Source: an uncultured Bacilli bacterium
GTDB lineage: Bacteria; Bacillota_I; Bacilli_A; RF39; UBA660
Reading direction: 5' to 3'
Length of the DNA stretch: 23,101 bases
Assembly (NCBI GenBank): GCA_934091015.1
Contig: CAKOKM010000021.1
Location: 1-23,101, forward strand
A program made the position numbers and the translations under genes. Shown one piece after another: positions 13,985 to 22,149 of this stretch. The notes below the pieces were generated by a model, which was not told where the DNA came from, searched no databases, and saw only the letters and a list, made by a program, of their open reading frames with translations. The stretch's first letter is position 1; every line of letters begins with the position of its first letter.

Positions 13985-14013
13985 TTGTAATTTAGGTATT
14001 CTTTTGGTATAAT
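13985..14013 (+). promoter_or_regulatory. Promoter of rplS
   Basis: TTGTAA (13985-13990), 17-nt spacer, TATAAT (14008-14013). A weak AAGTAT/ATACTT stem just before it could end the tgt transcript, but it lacks a proper T tract. Confidence 0.8.
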
Positions 14014-14019
14014 CAAAAT

Positions 14020-14099
14020 GCTTTTGAAAGAAAAGCTCCTATAATCCGCTATATTTATATATGATTATCAGTGAAATATATTATGAAAGGACGTGCTTT
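14020..14099 (+). promoter_or_regulatory. rplS leader with possible pseudoknot (candidate L19 leader)
   Basis: About 80 nt of 5' UTR precede rplS. Two interleaved helices can be drawn: ATAATC (14041-14046) with GATTAT (14063-14068), and TATATTT (14050-14056) with AAATATA (14074-14080), with loops of 3, 6 and 5 bases, i.e. an H-type pseudoknot ending 5 bases before the AAAGGA site. The ATCCGC in it recalls the L19 leader autoregulatory element of Firmicutes. AU-rich pairing can arise by chance, so this is tentative. Confidence 0.45.
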
Positions 14100-14438
14100 A
14101 TGAACTTAATCGATAAGATTAATGCTAAACAAATCAAACTTAATACTCCTGAATTTAGAGTTGGAGATATCGTTAGAGTAGATTTATGGATTAAAGAAGG
14201 TAAAAAAGAAAGAATTCAAGCATTCGAAGGAATTGTAACAAGCATTCAAGGTGGCTCAGTTTCTAAAAGATTTACTGTTAGAAAGAAATCAGGAAGCGTT
14301 GTTGTTAAGAGAACATTTGCTGTTAATTCACCATTAATTGACAAAATTACAGTTGTTAAAAAAGGAATGGTTAGAAGAGCTAAACTTAACTTCCTTGACG
14401 AAATGGTTAAAGAATTTAAAGTTAAAGAAAGAAATTAA
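14100..14438 (+). CDS. rplS: Large-subunit ribosomal protein bL19
   Basis: bL19 of 112 residues sits at the 30S-50S interface. The sequence shows the family pattern: FRVGDIVRVDLWIKEGKKER, QAFEGIVTSIQGG, FTVRKKSGSVVVKRTF and VVKKGMVRRAKLNFLDE. The correct start is ATG at 14100, 8 bases after AAAGGA and matching the usual N-terminus; an in-frame ATG at 14061 would place coding sequence inside the leader structure. The gene stands alone between its promoter and a terminator that overlaps its stop codon, although in many bacteria rplS follows trmD. Confidence 0.95.
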   Translation: MNLIDKINAKQIKLNTPEFRVGDIVRVDLWIKEGKKERIQAFEGIVTSIQGGSVSKRFTVRKKSGSVVVKRTFAVNSPLIDKITVVKKGMVRRAKLNFLDEMVKEFKVKERN

Positions 14439-14450
14439 TCTTTCTTTTTT
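14424..14450 (+). terminator. Terminator of rplS, overlapping the stop codon
   Basis: AAAGAAAGA (14424-14432) and TCTTTCTTT (14439-14447) form a 9-bp stem whose loop holds the TAA stop (14436-14438), followed by T's. Confidence 0.75.
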
Positions 14451-14463
14451 CTTTGCTCTAATT

Positions 14464-14469
14464 TATAAT
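14464..14469 (+). promoter_or_regulatory. Candidate -10 of the nucleoside phosphorylase gene
   Basis: Consensus TATAAT at 14464-14469, with only a T-rich, non-consensus -35 region overlapping the rplS terminator. Confidence 0.4.
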
Positions 14470-14494
14470 ATTTATAGAATAGAGAGTGTATATA

Positions 14495-15715
14495 ATGAAT
14501 ATGTTAGATATTATAACTAAAAAGAAAAATAAAGAAGTTTTAACTCATGAAGAACTATATTATGCTTTTAATGGTTATTTAAATAAAGAAATACCTGATT
14601 ATCAAATGACTTCATTATTAATGGCTATTGTTATTAATGGACTTACTTTTGAAGAAACCTTTGATTTAACTAAAATATTTATTGATAGCGGGGAAACATT
14701 TAAATTTGATAAAAAAGTTTGCGATAAACATTCAACTGGTGGAATAGGTGATACTGTTACATTAGTAGCAATTCCTATACTTGGCGCATTAAATATTCCC
14801 GTAGTTAAAATGAGTGGTAGAGGACTAGGGATAACTGGAGGAACTATTGATAAGTTAGAATCAATTCCTGGATTTAATGTTAATTTAACTAAAGAAGATT
14901 ATTATAATAATTTAGAAAAAATTGGTGTTGTAGTAGGTGCTCAAACTAATGATTTAGTGCCACTTGACAAAGTTATTTATGCGTTACGTGATGTATCTGG
15001 AACAACTGAAAGTATTCCTCTTATTGCCTCTAGTATTATGAGTAAGAAAATTGCTTGTGGAGCTGATTATATTTTAATTGATGTTAAATGGGGTAGTGGT
15101 GCTTTAGTTAAAACTAAAAAAGACGCTGAAGTATTATCAAATTATTTAATAGAAATTGGTAAGAGATTTAATAGACAAGTTAAGACAATTATTTCCGATA
15201 TGAATGAACCTTTATCAACTTGTATTGGTAATGCTTTAGAAGTAGAAGAAGCAATAAATGTTTTAAAAGGAGAAAAAAATAAATTAAGAGAAACTTCTTT
15301 AGAAGTAGCCGGAAATTTAGCAAGTATGTATTTAAATATTCCTTATGAAGAAGCATATAATCGTGCAAGTGAAGTATTAGATAATAATAAAGCCTACGAA
15401 ATGTTTAAAACATGGATATCTAATCAAGGTGGAGATTTATCTAAATTAAAGATTAGTGATAAAGTTATCTTAATTAAATCTAATCAAGATGGAATAATTA
15501 GTCATATTAATGCTTTAAAAGTTGGCGAGTTATCAGTTAAATTAGGAGCAGGAAGAATAACTAAAGATTCTAAAATTGATTATAGTGTTGGTATTAAACT
15601 TTTAAAACAATCAGGTGATTTAGTTAAAAAAGGTGATATAATTGCTAAGCTATATGTTAACGATTTAAATATTAAATTAACTAAAGATGATATAAATTTT
15701 TATAGTGTAAAATAG
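14495..15715 (+). CDS. Pyrimidine-nucleoside (thymidine) phosphorylase
   Basis: This glycosyltransferase-3 family enzyme cleaves thymidine/uridine/deoxyuridine with phosphate to base and pentose-1-phosphate, in nucleoside salvage. Signatures: KHSTGGIGDT (Lys78 on), VKMSGRGLGITGGTIDKLESIPG, SSIMSKKIACGAD and DVKWGSGALVKT, followed by the C-terminal alpha/beta domain that is typical of the dimeric DeoA/Pdp enzymes. At about 406 residues it is slightly shorter than the usual ~430. The start is uncertain among GTG 14486, ATG 14495 and ATG 14501; ATG 14495 has the best spacing from a weak GAGAGTG site. deoA versus pdp cannot be decided from motifs alone. It appears monocistronic. Confidence 0.93.
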   Translation: MNMLDIITKKKNKEVLTHEELYYAFNGYLNKEIPDYQMTSLLMAIVINGLTFEETFDLTKIFIDSGETFKFDKKVCDKHSTGGIGDTVTLVAIPILGALNIPVVKMSGRGLGITGGTIDKLESIPGFNVNLTKEDYYNNLEKIGVVVGAQTNDLVPLDKVIYALRDVSGTTESIPLIASSIMSKKIACGADYILIDVKWGSGALVKTKKDAEVLSNYLIEIGKRFNRQVKTIISDMNEPLSTCIGNALEVEEAINVLKGEKNKLRETSLEVAGNLASMYLNIPYEEAYNRASEVLDNNKAYEMFKTWISNQGGDLSKLKISDKVILIKSNQDGIISHINALKVGELSVKLGAGRITKDSKIDYSVGIKLLKQSGDLVKKGDIIAKLYVNDLNIKLTKDDINFYSVK

Positions 15716-15738
15716 GATTCATGTCCTATTTTTATTTT
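15709..15738 (+). terminator. Terminator of the nucleoside phosphorylase gene
   Basis: AAAATAGGA (15709-15717) and TCCTATTTT (15724-15732), a 9-bp stem followed by more T's; its 5' arm contains the TAG stop. Confidence 0.8.
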
Positions 15739-15784
15739 TTATTAACAGGTATCAATTTAAATTTAAAAAATCACTTAAAAACTA

Positions 15785-15812
15785 TTTACGAAAAAAAATA
15801 TTATGCTATAAT
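15785..15812 (+). promoter_or_regulatory. Promoter of lon
   Basis: Extended -10 TG-C-TATAAT (TG 15804-15805, TATAAT 15807-15812), with TTTACG (15785-15790) as a weak -35 at 16 bases. No CIRCE or CtsR-type repeat is apparent. Confidence 0.6.
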
Positions 15813-15838
15813 AAATTACATATTCAGGAGGTGCAAAA

Positions 15839-18085
15839 GTGGATAAGAACTTACCAATATTATTACTTAAAAAATTATCTATCTTACCAACTGCCGAAGT
15901 ACGTTTAGAATTAAATAATGAACTTTCTCAAAAAATTATTGAAGTTGGTTTAAACAAATTTGATAAAAAAGTTGTTGTAATCCTTCCTAAAGAAACTAAA
16001 GAAGAATCATTAGGTGTATCTGATTTACCTAATGTTGGTGTTCTTTGTTTAATTAAATCGTGTGTTGTTTTACCTAATAAAAATTATAGAGTAGTATTAA
16101 AAGGACTTAATAGAGTTAAAATTAATGAATATTCTAATTATAGATATAATAAATCTATCTTAGTTGGAAATGTTAAAATGATTTATATAGATAATGGAGA
16201 ATCAGTTGAAAGTATAGCGCTAAAAAAGAAACTTATTTCATTATTAAAAAAATATATTTCATCATCTACAGAAGTTTCCAACAGTGTTCTATCCAAAATC
16301 AAAGAAGAATTAACTTTAGATGAATTGACTGATATTATAGTTAATTTCTTAAAATTTCCAATCGATAAAAAAATCGCTTATATGAATGAATTTAATGAAG
16401 TTGAAAGAGCTAAAATGCTTGTTAAAGATATAAGTGTAGAATTAGAAATTCTTTCTTTAGATCATAAAATAGATAATGAAATTAGAGATTCACTAGAAAA
16501 AGAACAAAAAGAATTCTTAATTAAAAATAAAATAGATAAATTAAATGAAGAATTAGGTGTTAAAAATAGTAAAGATAATGAAATTAGTGCCTATCTAGAA
16601 AAAATAAATAATTTAGATGTATCCGAAGAAATAAGAAATAAACTATTAACTGAATTAAAAAAATATGAATATACACCAGTTAATAATCCCGAAATAAGTG
16701 TTATCAGAACATATTTAGATACCTTAATTAATTTACCATTTAATAAATCAAGTGAAGAAGAATCTAATTTAAAGAAAATAAGTGAATATTTAGATAAAAC
16801 TCATTTTAAAATGGATGAAGTAAAAAATAGAATTAAAGAATATGCTTATTTTAAAGAAAAAAATCCTAATTTAGAAAATCCCATAATATGTTTAGTTGGA
16901 TCACCAGGAGTAGGTAAAAGTACAATTGCCTCTTCAATTGCTGGAGCATTAAAAAGAAAGTTTTACAAAATAAGTGTTGGGGGATTAAATGACTCATCAG
17001 AACTTGTTGGTCATAGAAGAACATATTTAGGTGCATCACCTGGTAAAATAATGGAAGCTATAATTAAATGCAATACGAATAATCCCGTTATTTTAATTGA
17101 TGAAGTAGATAAAATAGTTAAAGATTATAAAGGAGATCCATCAAGCACACTATTAGATATTTTAGATAGTAACTTAAATAAAAATTTTACCGATAATTAC
17201 ATAGAAGAATCATTTGATTTATCTAAAGTATTATTCATTTTGACTGCCAACGATGTTAATAGTATTAATCCCGTTTTAAGAGATCGACTAGAAATAATAT
17301 ATATTGATAACTATACTTCATTTGATAAAAAAGACATTGCTATTAAATATTTACTTCCAAAAATATGTCAAAAATATAATATAAAAAAGATAAATATTAC
17401 TGAAGAAGAAATAGTTAATTTAATAAATAACTATACAATTGAACCAGGCATTAGAGAACTAGAAAGACTTCTTGATAAAATAATAAGATACATGTTAATA
17501 AACGGAATAAAAAAAGAACCTAATTTTAATGATATTCTTGGACTTCCTATTAAATCTAATAACGAAGAAGAATTAGTAATAGGTCAATCTAACATAATTG
17601 GTGTAAGTCCTTTTAATGGAGCCACAGTTAAAATTTCCTCAATATATAGCAAAGAAATGATATTAACTGGAAATATAGGTAATAATTTAAAGAATTCTAT
17701 ATTAATGGTATTAAGTTATTTAAGAAATAAAAAATATATTAATGAAAATGATTATTTTCATATTAATTTTAATGTTAATAAATATACATTAGATGGTTAT
17801 TCTGGTGGTCTTGGGGTAGCAGCCTCTATCATTTCTTTAGTCAATAATAAAAGAATCGATAAAAATATCTGCTTTATAGGTGCAATTGATTTATATGGAA
17901 GAGTATTAAAAGTATCTAGATTAAGAGATAAAATAATAACTTGTTATAATAACAATTTAAATATTATTTATTTACCAATTCAAAATAAAATAGATGAAGA
18001 AATTATTCCGAAAGAAGTATTACAAAAAGTTAAACTTAGATATATAAGCACTTTTGATGAAGTATATAACGAATTATTTAAATAA
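15839..18085 (+). CDS. lon: ATP-dependent protease Lon (divergent active site)
   Basis: This 748-residue cytosolic AAA+ serine protease begins at GTG 15839, 6 bases after a strong AGGAGGTG. Order: N-terminal substrate-binding domain (about 5-200), coiled-coil region (200-300), AAA+ module with Walker A GSPGVGKS (354-361), Walker B LIDEVDK (Asp421-Glu422) and sensor ILTANDVNSI, the RDRLEII arginine segment, and a C-terminal protease domain. The catalytic dyad is Ser655 in LDGYSGGLG and Lys698 in RLRDK, 43 residues apart exactly as in E. coli Lon. The surroundings are unusual: PSAG is YSGG, and the family MTGE motif reads FIGA, so the conserved Thr and Glu are lost. It is probably still an active peptidase, but a changed one. 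It is transcribed alone. Confidence 0.93.
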   Translation: MDKNLPILLLKKLSILPTAEVRLELNNELSQKIIEVGLNKFDKKVVVILPKETKEESLGVSDLPNVGVLCLIKSCVVLPNKNYRVVLKGLNRVKINEYSNYRYNKSILVGNVKMIYIDNGESVESIALKKKLISLLKKYISSSTEVSNSVLSKIKEELTLDELTDIIVNFLKFPIDKKIAYMNEFNEVERAKMLVKDISVELEILSLDHKIDNEIRDSLEKEQKEFLIKNKIDKLNEELGVKNSKDNEISAYLEKINNLDVSEEIRNKLLTELKKYEYTPVNNPEISVIRTYLDTLINLPFNKSSEEESNLKKISEYLDKTHFKMDEVKNRIKEYAYFKEKNPNLENPIICLVGSPGVGKSTIASSIAGALKRKFYKISVGGLNDSSELVGHRRTYLGASPGKIMEAIIKCNTNNPVILIDEVDKIVKDYKGDPSSTLLDILDSNLNKNFTDNYIEESFDLSKVLFILTANDVNSINPVLRDRLEIIYIDNYTSFDKKDIAIKYLLPKICQKYNIKKINITEEEIVNLINNYTIEPGIRELERLLDKIIRYMLINGIKKEPNFNDILGLPIKSNNEEELVIGQSNIIGVSPFNGATVKISSIYSKEMILTGNIGNNLKNSILMVLSYLRNKKYINENDYFHINFNVNKYTLDGYSGGLGVAASIISLVNNKRIDKNICFIGAIDLYGRVLKVSRLRDKIITCYNNNLNIIYLPIQNKIDEEIIPKEVLQKVKLRYISTFDEVYNELFK

Positions 18086-18092
18086 AATCATT

Positions 18093-18120
18093 AAGGTTAG
18101 AGTGTTTTTCTAACCTTTTT
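18093..18120 (+). terminator. Terminator of lon
   Basis: AAGGTTAGA (18093-18101) and TCTAACCTT (18109-18117), a perfect 9-bp stem, followed by TTT. Confidence 0.85.
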
Positions 18121-18161
18121 AAAATAATTACTTTAAAAAAATAGAACAAAATAAAAAATTA

Positions 18162-18170
18162 TGATAAAAT
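18162..18170 (+). promoter_or_regulatory. Extended -10 promoter of serS
   Basis: TG (18162-18163), one base, TAAAAT (18165-18170); the -35 region is only A-rich. Confidence 0.45.
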
Positions 18171-18219
18171 TTGTTTATAAAGCTTATTTTAAACTTTAGT
18201 TATGGAAGGAGATATAATC

Positions 18220-19506
18220 ATGATAGATATTAAATTAATTAGAGAAAATCGTGATTTAGTAAAAGAAAATATTAAAAAGAAATTTCAAGATGAAAAATTA
18301 GGATTAGTTGATGAAGTTTTCGAACTTGACAAAGAAGTTAGAGAAGCCAAACTAAAAGGTGATAATCTAAGAAGTGAAAAAAATAACCTATCTAAAAGTA
18401 TCGGTTTATTGATTAAAGATGGTAAAAAAGACGAAGTAGAAAAAGTTAAAAAGAAAATCTCTGATATGGATGCTCAAATTAAAATCCTAGAAATATCAGA
18501 AGAAAAGAAAAATAACTTAATTAAAGAAAAAATGATGGTTATTCCTAATATTATTGATGAATCAGTTCCTATCGGAAAAGACGATAGTGAAAATGTCGAA
18601 GTTGAAAGATTTGGAGAACCAGTTGTTCCAAACTATGAAATTCCTTATCATGCTGATATTATTAATGCCGTTGGTGGTATGGATAAAGAATCAGCTGGAC
18701 GTACAAGTGGAGAAGGATTCTATTACTTATTAGGTGATATAGCAAGACTTCATGAAGCTATGATTGCTTATGCTAGAGATTATATGATCAATAAAGGATT
18801 CACTTATGCTATTCCACCATTTATGATTCATGCCGATGTAGTAACAGGCGTTATGTCTTTCCCTGAAATGGAAGCAATGATGTATAAAATTGAAGGCGAA
18901 GATTTATATTTAATTGGTACATCTGAACATTCAATGATTGGTAGATTTAAAGGCCAAATGGTAAAAAAAGAAGAATTACCAATTAGAATGACAAGTTATT
19001 CACCATGTTTTAGAAAAGAAGGCGGATCTCACGGATTAGAAGAAAGAGGTTTATACCGTGTTCATCAATTTGAAAAACAAGAAATGATCGTATTATGCGA
19101 ACCAGAAAAATCAATGGAAGAATATAATAAGATGTGGAAATATACTGTTGAAGTATTTAGAAATATGGATGTTCCAGTAAGACAACTTGAATGTTGTTCT
19201 GGAGATTTAGCAGACCTAAAAGTTAAATCATGTGATATTGAAGCGTGGAGTCCTAGACAAAAGAAATATTTTGAAGTTGGATCTTGTTCTAACTTAGGGG
19301 ATGCACAAGCAAGAAGATTAGGAATTCGTGTTAAAGGCGATAGTGGAAATTATTATTTACATACACTTAATAACACAGTTTTAGCAACACCTCGTGGATT
19401 AATTGCTGTTGTTGAAAATAATTATAATGAAGATGGAAGTATTAATATTCCAAAGGTATTACAACCATATATGGGCGGATTAGAAAAAATAGTTCCAAAA
19501 AAATAA
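18220..19506 (+). CDS. serS: Seryl-tRNA synthetase
   Basis: Class II synthetase charging tRNA-Ser, 428 residues. The N-terminal long antiparallel coiled coil (about 25-105, tRNA-binding arm) is followed by the catalytic core: motif 2 MTSYSPCFRKEGGSHGLEER, the serine/zinc-independent pocket segment LECCSGDLADLKVKSCDIEA, SCSNLGDAQARR, and motif 3 with LATPRGLIAVVEN. This variant (SNLGDAQARR/TPRGL) is a common alternative to the SNCTDFQARR/GRTL form. The start is ATG 18220, 8 bases after AAGGAG; the in-frame ATG 18202 lies on that ribosome-binding site. A 40-nt leader precedes it and no T-box is seen. A strong terminator follows. Confidence 0.96.
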   Translation: MIDIKLIRENRDLVKENIKKKFQDEKLGLVDEVFELDKEVREAKLKGDNLRSEKNNLSKSIGLLIKDGKKDEVEKVKKKISDMDAQIKILEISEEKKNNLIKEKMMVIPNIIDESVPIGKDDSENVEVERFGEPVVPNYEIPYHADIINAVGGMDKESAGRTSGEGFYYLLGDIARLHEAMIAYARDYMINKGFTYAIPPFMIHADVVTGVMSFPEMEAMMYKIEGEDLYLIGTSEHSMIGRFKGQMVKKEELPIRMTSYSPCFRKEGGSHGLEERGLYRVHQFEKQEMIVLCEPEKSMEEYNKMWKYTVEVFRNMDVPVRQLECCSGDLADLKVKSCDIEAWSPRQKKYFEVGSCSNLGDAQARRLGIRVKGDSGNYYLHTLNNTVLATPRGLIAVVENNYNEDGSINIPKVLQPYMGGLEKIVPKK

Positions 19507-19510
19507 ATTT

Positions 19511-19546
19511 AATAAAAGTTTATAATTGTAAACTTTTATTTTTTTT
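19511..19546 (+). terminator. Terminator of serS
   Basis: AATAAAAGTTTA (19511-19522) and TAAACTTTTATT (19529-19540) form a perfect 12-bp stem followed by six T's. The loop and 3' arm also supply the -35 (TTGTAA, 19526-19531) of the next promoter. Confidence 0.9.
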
Positions 19547-19554
19547 GATATTAT
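19526..19554 (+). promoter_or_regulatory. Promoter of the amidoligase cassette
   Basis: TTGTAA (19526-19531), 17-nt spacer, TATTAT (19549-19554) with the extended TG at 19546-19547. The -35 is inside the serS terminator. Confidence 0.7.
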
Positions 19555-19578
19555 AGTTTTCTGTATAAAGGGGGAACC

Positions 19579-20382
19579 ATGGAAACATTTGAAGAATTTA
19601 TTTTAAAAGATATAAAAAGTAATCAGAAAATTATAAAACATAATCGTCTTTACAGTATAAAAAGTTTTATAGTTAAAATGCTAATTAAATCAGGTATTAT
19701 ATTAGATTATGCTTATCCATACATTTTATCTGCAATAATAATGCTAAATATTGGATTTTATAAAAAGAATAAACCATTTATATATGATGATAATGATAAA
19801 ATTATTACTGAAAATATTTATTATAGTAATAATAAAATAAGAATAAATAGTGAAAATAACTTTGAATATGACAAAGATTATGTAATTTATAGAACACCAT
19901 GGGAATTAGTCGAAGGAAAATATACTGCTAAAGAAATTACTTTCCAACTTAATAGTAATTATATTAGAAATTATGATATACCTTATATTTTAAAAATGAA
20001 TTATGAAGAATTAAACTCTATATTTAAATTGCATGATGTGATAAATGTTTATAAGAATGAAATAAATAATGAAGATGCAATCGTTACAGTTATATATCAC
20101 GATGAAACAATTCCAGATAAAATATTGCACAAAAAAGATGCACACAGTATAATATTTATTATATTAGTTATATTAGAAGGCTATGGAATTAGCAAAATTA
20201 ATAAAATATATTTTAAAAACTATGCAAGAAATAAATTAAACGAACTGGATAAAGAACCATTAATATATGGAAAAAAGGAAATTTATATTTTGAATGAAAT
20301 GATAAAAAATGATAAAAAAAATTTAGATTATGTTTGCAATAGTAATAATTTACAAGATAAACCTAAATTAAGATTAAAATAG
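19579..20382 (+). CDS. Membrane protein of unknown function next to an amidoligase gene
   Basis: This 267-residue protein starts at ATG 19579, 5 bases after AAGGGGG. Hydrophobic stretches are at about 28-60 (one long or two short helices: ILDYAYPYILSAIIMLNIGF) and about 187-206 (IIFIILVILEGYG), so the ~120-residue segment between them, rich in Tyr, Asn and Asp, should form one domain on one side of the membrane. That segment contains YRTPWELVEGKYTAKEITFQ and many predicted strands. The C-terminal ~60 residues are highly charged and probably cytoplasmic. No family recognised. The amidoligase gene begins 9 bases after its stop, so they are cotranscribed and probably functionally linked. Confidence 0.7.
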   Translation: METFEEFILKDIKSNQKIIKHNRLYSIKSFIVKMLIKSGIILDYAYPYILSAIIMLNIGFYKKNKPFIYDDNDKIITENIYYSNNKIRINSENNFEYDKDYVIYRTPWELVEGKYTAKEITFQLNSNYIRNYDIPYILKMNYEELNSIFKLHDVINVYKNEINNEDAIVTVIYHDETIPDKILHKKDAHSIIFIILVILEGYGISKINKIYFKNYARNKLNELDKEPLIYGKKEIYILNEMIKNDKKNLDYVCNSNNLQDKPKLRLK

Positions 20383-20390
20383 AGGTTATT

Positions 20391-21398
20391 ATGAAAAATA
20401 ATTTGTTAAGTGATAGTGAAAATTATTATTTTTATAAATTTAATATTGAAGAACTAAATTGTCTATATAATAGTTTAAAAAATTTATTAATAGAGTATAG
20501 ATATAATCTAAATTTAAATAAAGAATTGACATTCGGTGTTGAAATTGAATATGAAGGTTTATATAGAGGCAAAACAGAAAAATTTCTTAATAAAAATTTA
20601 AAAAATTGGGAATCAAAAATTGACAATTCATTATATTTTGGTGGAGAAATAACATCACCAATAATGAATGATGATATAAAATTTTGGTTGGAATTAAAAA
20701 CAATTTGTGAATTTTTAAATTATCATCAAGTAAAAGTAAGAAATAATGCAGGTGGTCATGTTCACATTGGAGCTAATTTATTAAACAATAACGTAAGCTT
20801 ATGGATAATGTTTTTAAAACTATATATTTGTTATGAACATATTCTTTATCGATTTGGTTATGGTGAATGTATAAATGAAAGAAAGTTATTATTGACTTAT
20901 TCTAAATTTTTAGGAAGAGAATTAATTGAAAATTTAAATGCTTTTAAAAGTGCTCAACAATTAAAAGATTTACAGCTATTATTAGACGAAAAAAAGCCTA
21001 AATGTGGAGGTATAAATTTTAAACATATAAATTTTGATAATAGGTACTGTGATCGAATTAATACAATTGAATTTAGATTTCCCAATGGAACTAAAAATGA
21101 GATCATTTGGCAAAATAATATTAATGTATTTAGTAAAATGATCTTGGCAATAGTTGACGAAAAAATTAATCAAGAATTTTTAGATTACAAATTGAAAAAT
21201 GTAAAAAATAGAATTATTAGTAGTGAAGAATTAACTCATATGATATGTTTAGAAGATGCATTAGAGTTTGCTGATTTAATATTTGATAATAATTTAGATA
21301 AAATGTATTTTTTAAAACAGTATTTTAAAGATTTTGATTATGTAACAAATAAAAAATATTCGGTATTAAGTAAGAAAATGACTTTAAATAAAAAATAA
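20391..21398 (+). CDS. Putative amidoligase (glutamine-synthetase-like COOH-NH2 ligase)
   Basis: This 335-residue protein shows the motif series of the amidoligase_2 family: FGVEIEYEG (48-56), GGEITSP (84-90), GGHVHIG (121-127) and TIEFRFPNGT (225-234). Acidic and His residues at these positions form the ATP/metal site of the glutamine-synthetase-like fold. Such enzymes are predicted to join a carboxylate to an amine (peptide tagging, cell-wall or amide-bond chemistry); substrates are mostly unknown. No nearby gamma-glutamyl cyclotransferase or peptidase, often found with this family, is seen; instead it lies between two unknown genes. A weak AGGTT site precedes its ATG and no promoter of its own is apparent. 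The two flanking ~60-residue helical parts (1-45 and 245-335) have no recognised motif. Confidence 0.8.
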   Translation: MKNNLLSDSENYYFYKFNIEELNCLYNSLKNLLIEYRYNLNLNKELTFGVEIEYEGLYRGKTEKFLNKNLKNWESKIDNSLYFGGEITSPIMNDDIKFWLELKTICEFLNYHQVKVRNNAGGHVHIGANLLNNNVSLWIMFLKLYICYEHILYRFGYGECINERKLLLTYSKFLGRELIENLNAFKSAQQLKDLQLLLDEKKPKCGGINFKHINFDNRYCDRINTIEFRFPNGTKNEIIWQNNINVFSKMILAIVDEKINQEFLDYKLKNVKNRIISSEELTHMICLEDALEFADLIFDNNLDKMYFLKQYFKDFDYVTNKKYSVLSKKMTLNKK

Positions 21399-21403
21399 TA
21401 ATA

Positions 21404-21432
21404 TTGTTTAATGCTAATATATATGCTATATT
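21404..21432 (+). promoter_or_regulatory. Internal promoter before the gene at 21459
   Basis: TTGTTT (21404-21409), 17-nt spacer, extended TG-C-TATATT (-10 at 21427-21432). No terminator separates this gene from the amidoligase gene, so it may be read from both promoters. Confidence 0.6.
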
Positions 21433-21458
21433 ACAATTGATTTAGGAAGAGGTTTAAA

Positions 21459-22061
21459 ATGAAGTACGAAATAAATAGATTTAATAATTCTGAGGTTATT
21501 CAGTGTTATGCTAAATCTGATGAATCAATTATAGTGGTTTACTTAGATAATCATGCTAAAGAAATTCCCTATACTAAAGAAAATGAAACAAAAGTAATTA
21601 ATGAAATGATAATGCAAGCTATGGTTAGAGAAGAAATAGAAATTAATAGATTACCAATAGAATTAAAAAATGAAATACAATTTCTAATAATGTATGCATT
21701 AACGTCAAGTTATATGGTTTATAATTTAAAAGCACATTCTGAATATTTTGTATATAAATCTGATTTATTTAAATTAATTTATTCTGCTATATTAGCTCTA
21801 AGCAGTGGAAATATAGTAAAATCTTTAAGCAAAATAATTAATAACTATAAAATAAATAAAGATATTATGAAATACCATGAATTTTTTGAAATGAAAGAGG
21901 AAATAGAAAAATATGGTGATGTTATAGTAGTTGAAGATATTCCTTTAAAAGAAATATTAAATATTAACACATTAGATTTTTATTCTATTTCAAGAGTGAA
22001 AGAAATTCTGGAAATTGTTAAAGAAAATTATAATGAAGGAAAAACATTAATAAAAAAATAA
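21459..22061 (+). CDS. Hypothetical protein downstream of the amidoligase gene (200 aa)
   Basis: ATG 21459 follows GGAAGAGG. The N-terminal ~45 residues look like a small beta domain (VIQCYAKSDESIIVVYLDNH). The rest is helical, with a moderately hydrophobic helix at about 105-125 (FKLIYSAILALSSGNIVKSL) that could be buried or membrane-associated; no signal peptide. No motif is recognised. It has its own promoter but lies 60 bases after the amidoligase gene on the same strand. No terminator follows before the -35 of module copy B at 22089. Confidence 0.7.
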   Translation: MKYEINRFNNSEVIQCYAKSDESIIVVYLDNHAKEIPYTKENETKVINEMIMQAMVREEIEINRLPIELKNEIQFLIMYALTSSYMVYNLKAHSEYFVYKSDLFKLIYSAILALSSGNIVKSLSKIINNYKINKDIMKYHEFFEMKEEIEKYGDVIVVEDIPLKEILNINTLDFYSISRVKEILEIVKENYNEGKTLIKK

Positions 22062-22088
22062 TCATTGTGAAAAATCGTTCTTAAAATA

Positions 22089-22117
22089 TTGACATGCGAA
22101 TATGTGTTTGATATTAT
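22089..22117 (+). promoter_or_regulatory. Promoter of peptide mRNA, copy B
   Basis: Consensus TTGACA (22089-22094), 17-nt spacer, TATTAT (22112-22117); start expected near A22125 at AGGAAC. The strongest of the three peptide promoters by match to consensus. Confidence 0.82.
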
Positions 22118-22149
22118 ATTTAACAGGAACAACTAATTGTTTTGGTAGT

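Noticed and set aside
13965..13990. AAGTAT/ATACTT stem as a terminator for the argS-tgt unit
   Set aside because: Six A-U-rich pairs and no proper T tract; not listed as a terminator.
14061..14099. Upstream ATG for rplS
   Set aside because: It would translate the leader structure and has no ribosome-binding site; ATG 14100 follows AAAGGA and matches the family N-terminus.
22062..22088. Terminator for the gene at 21459
   Set aside because: No stem of useful length before the copy B promoter.
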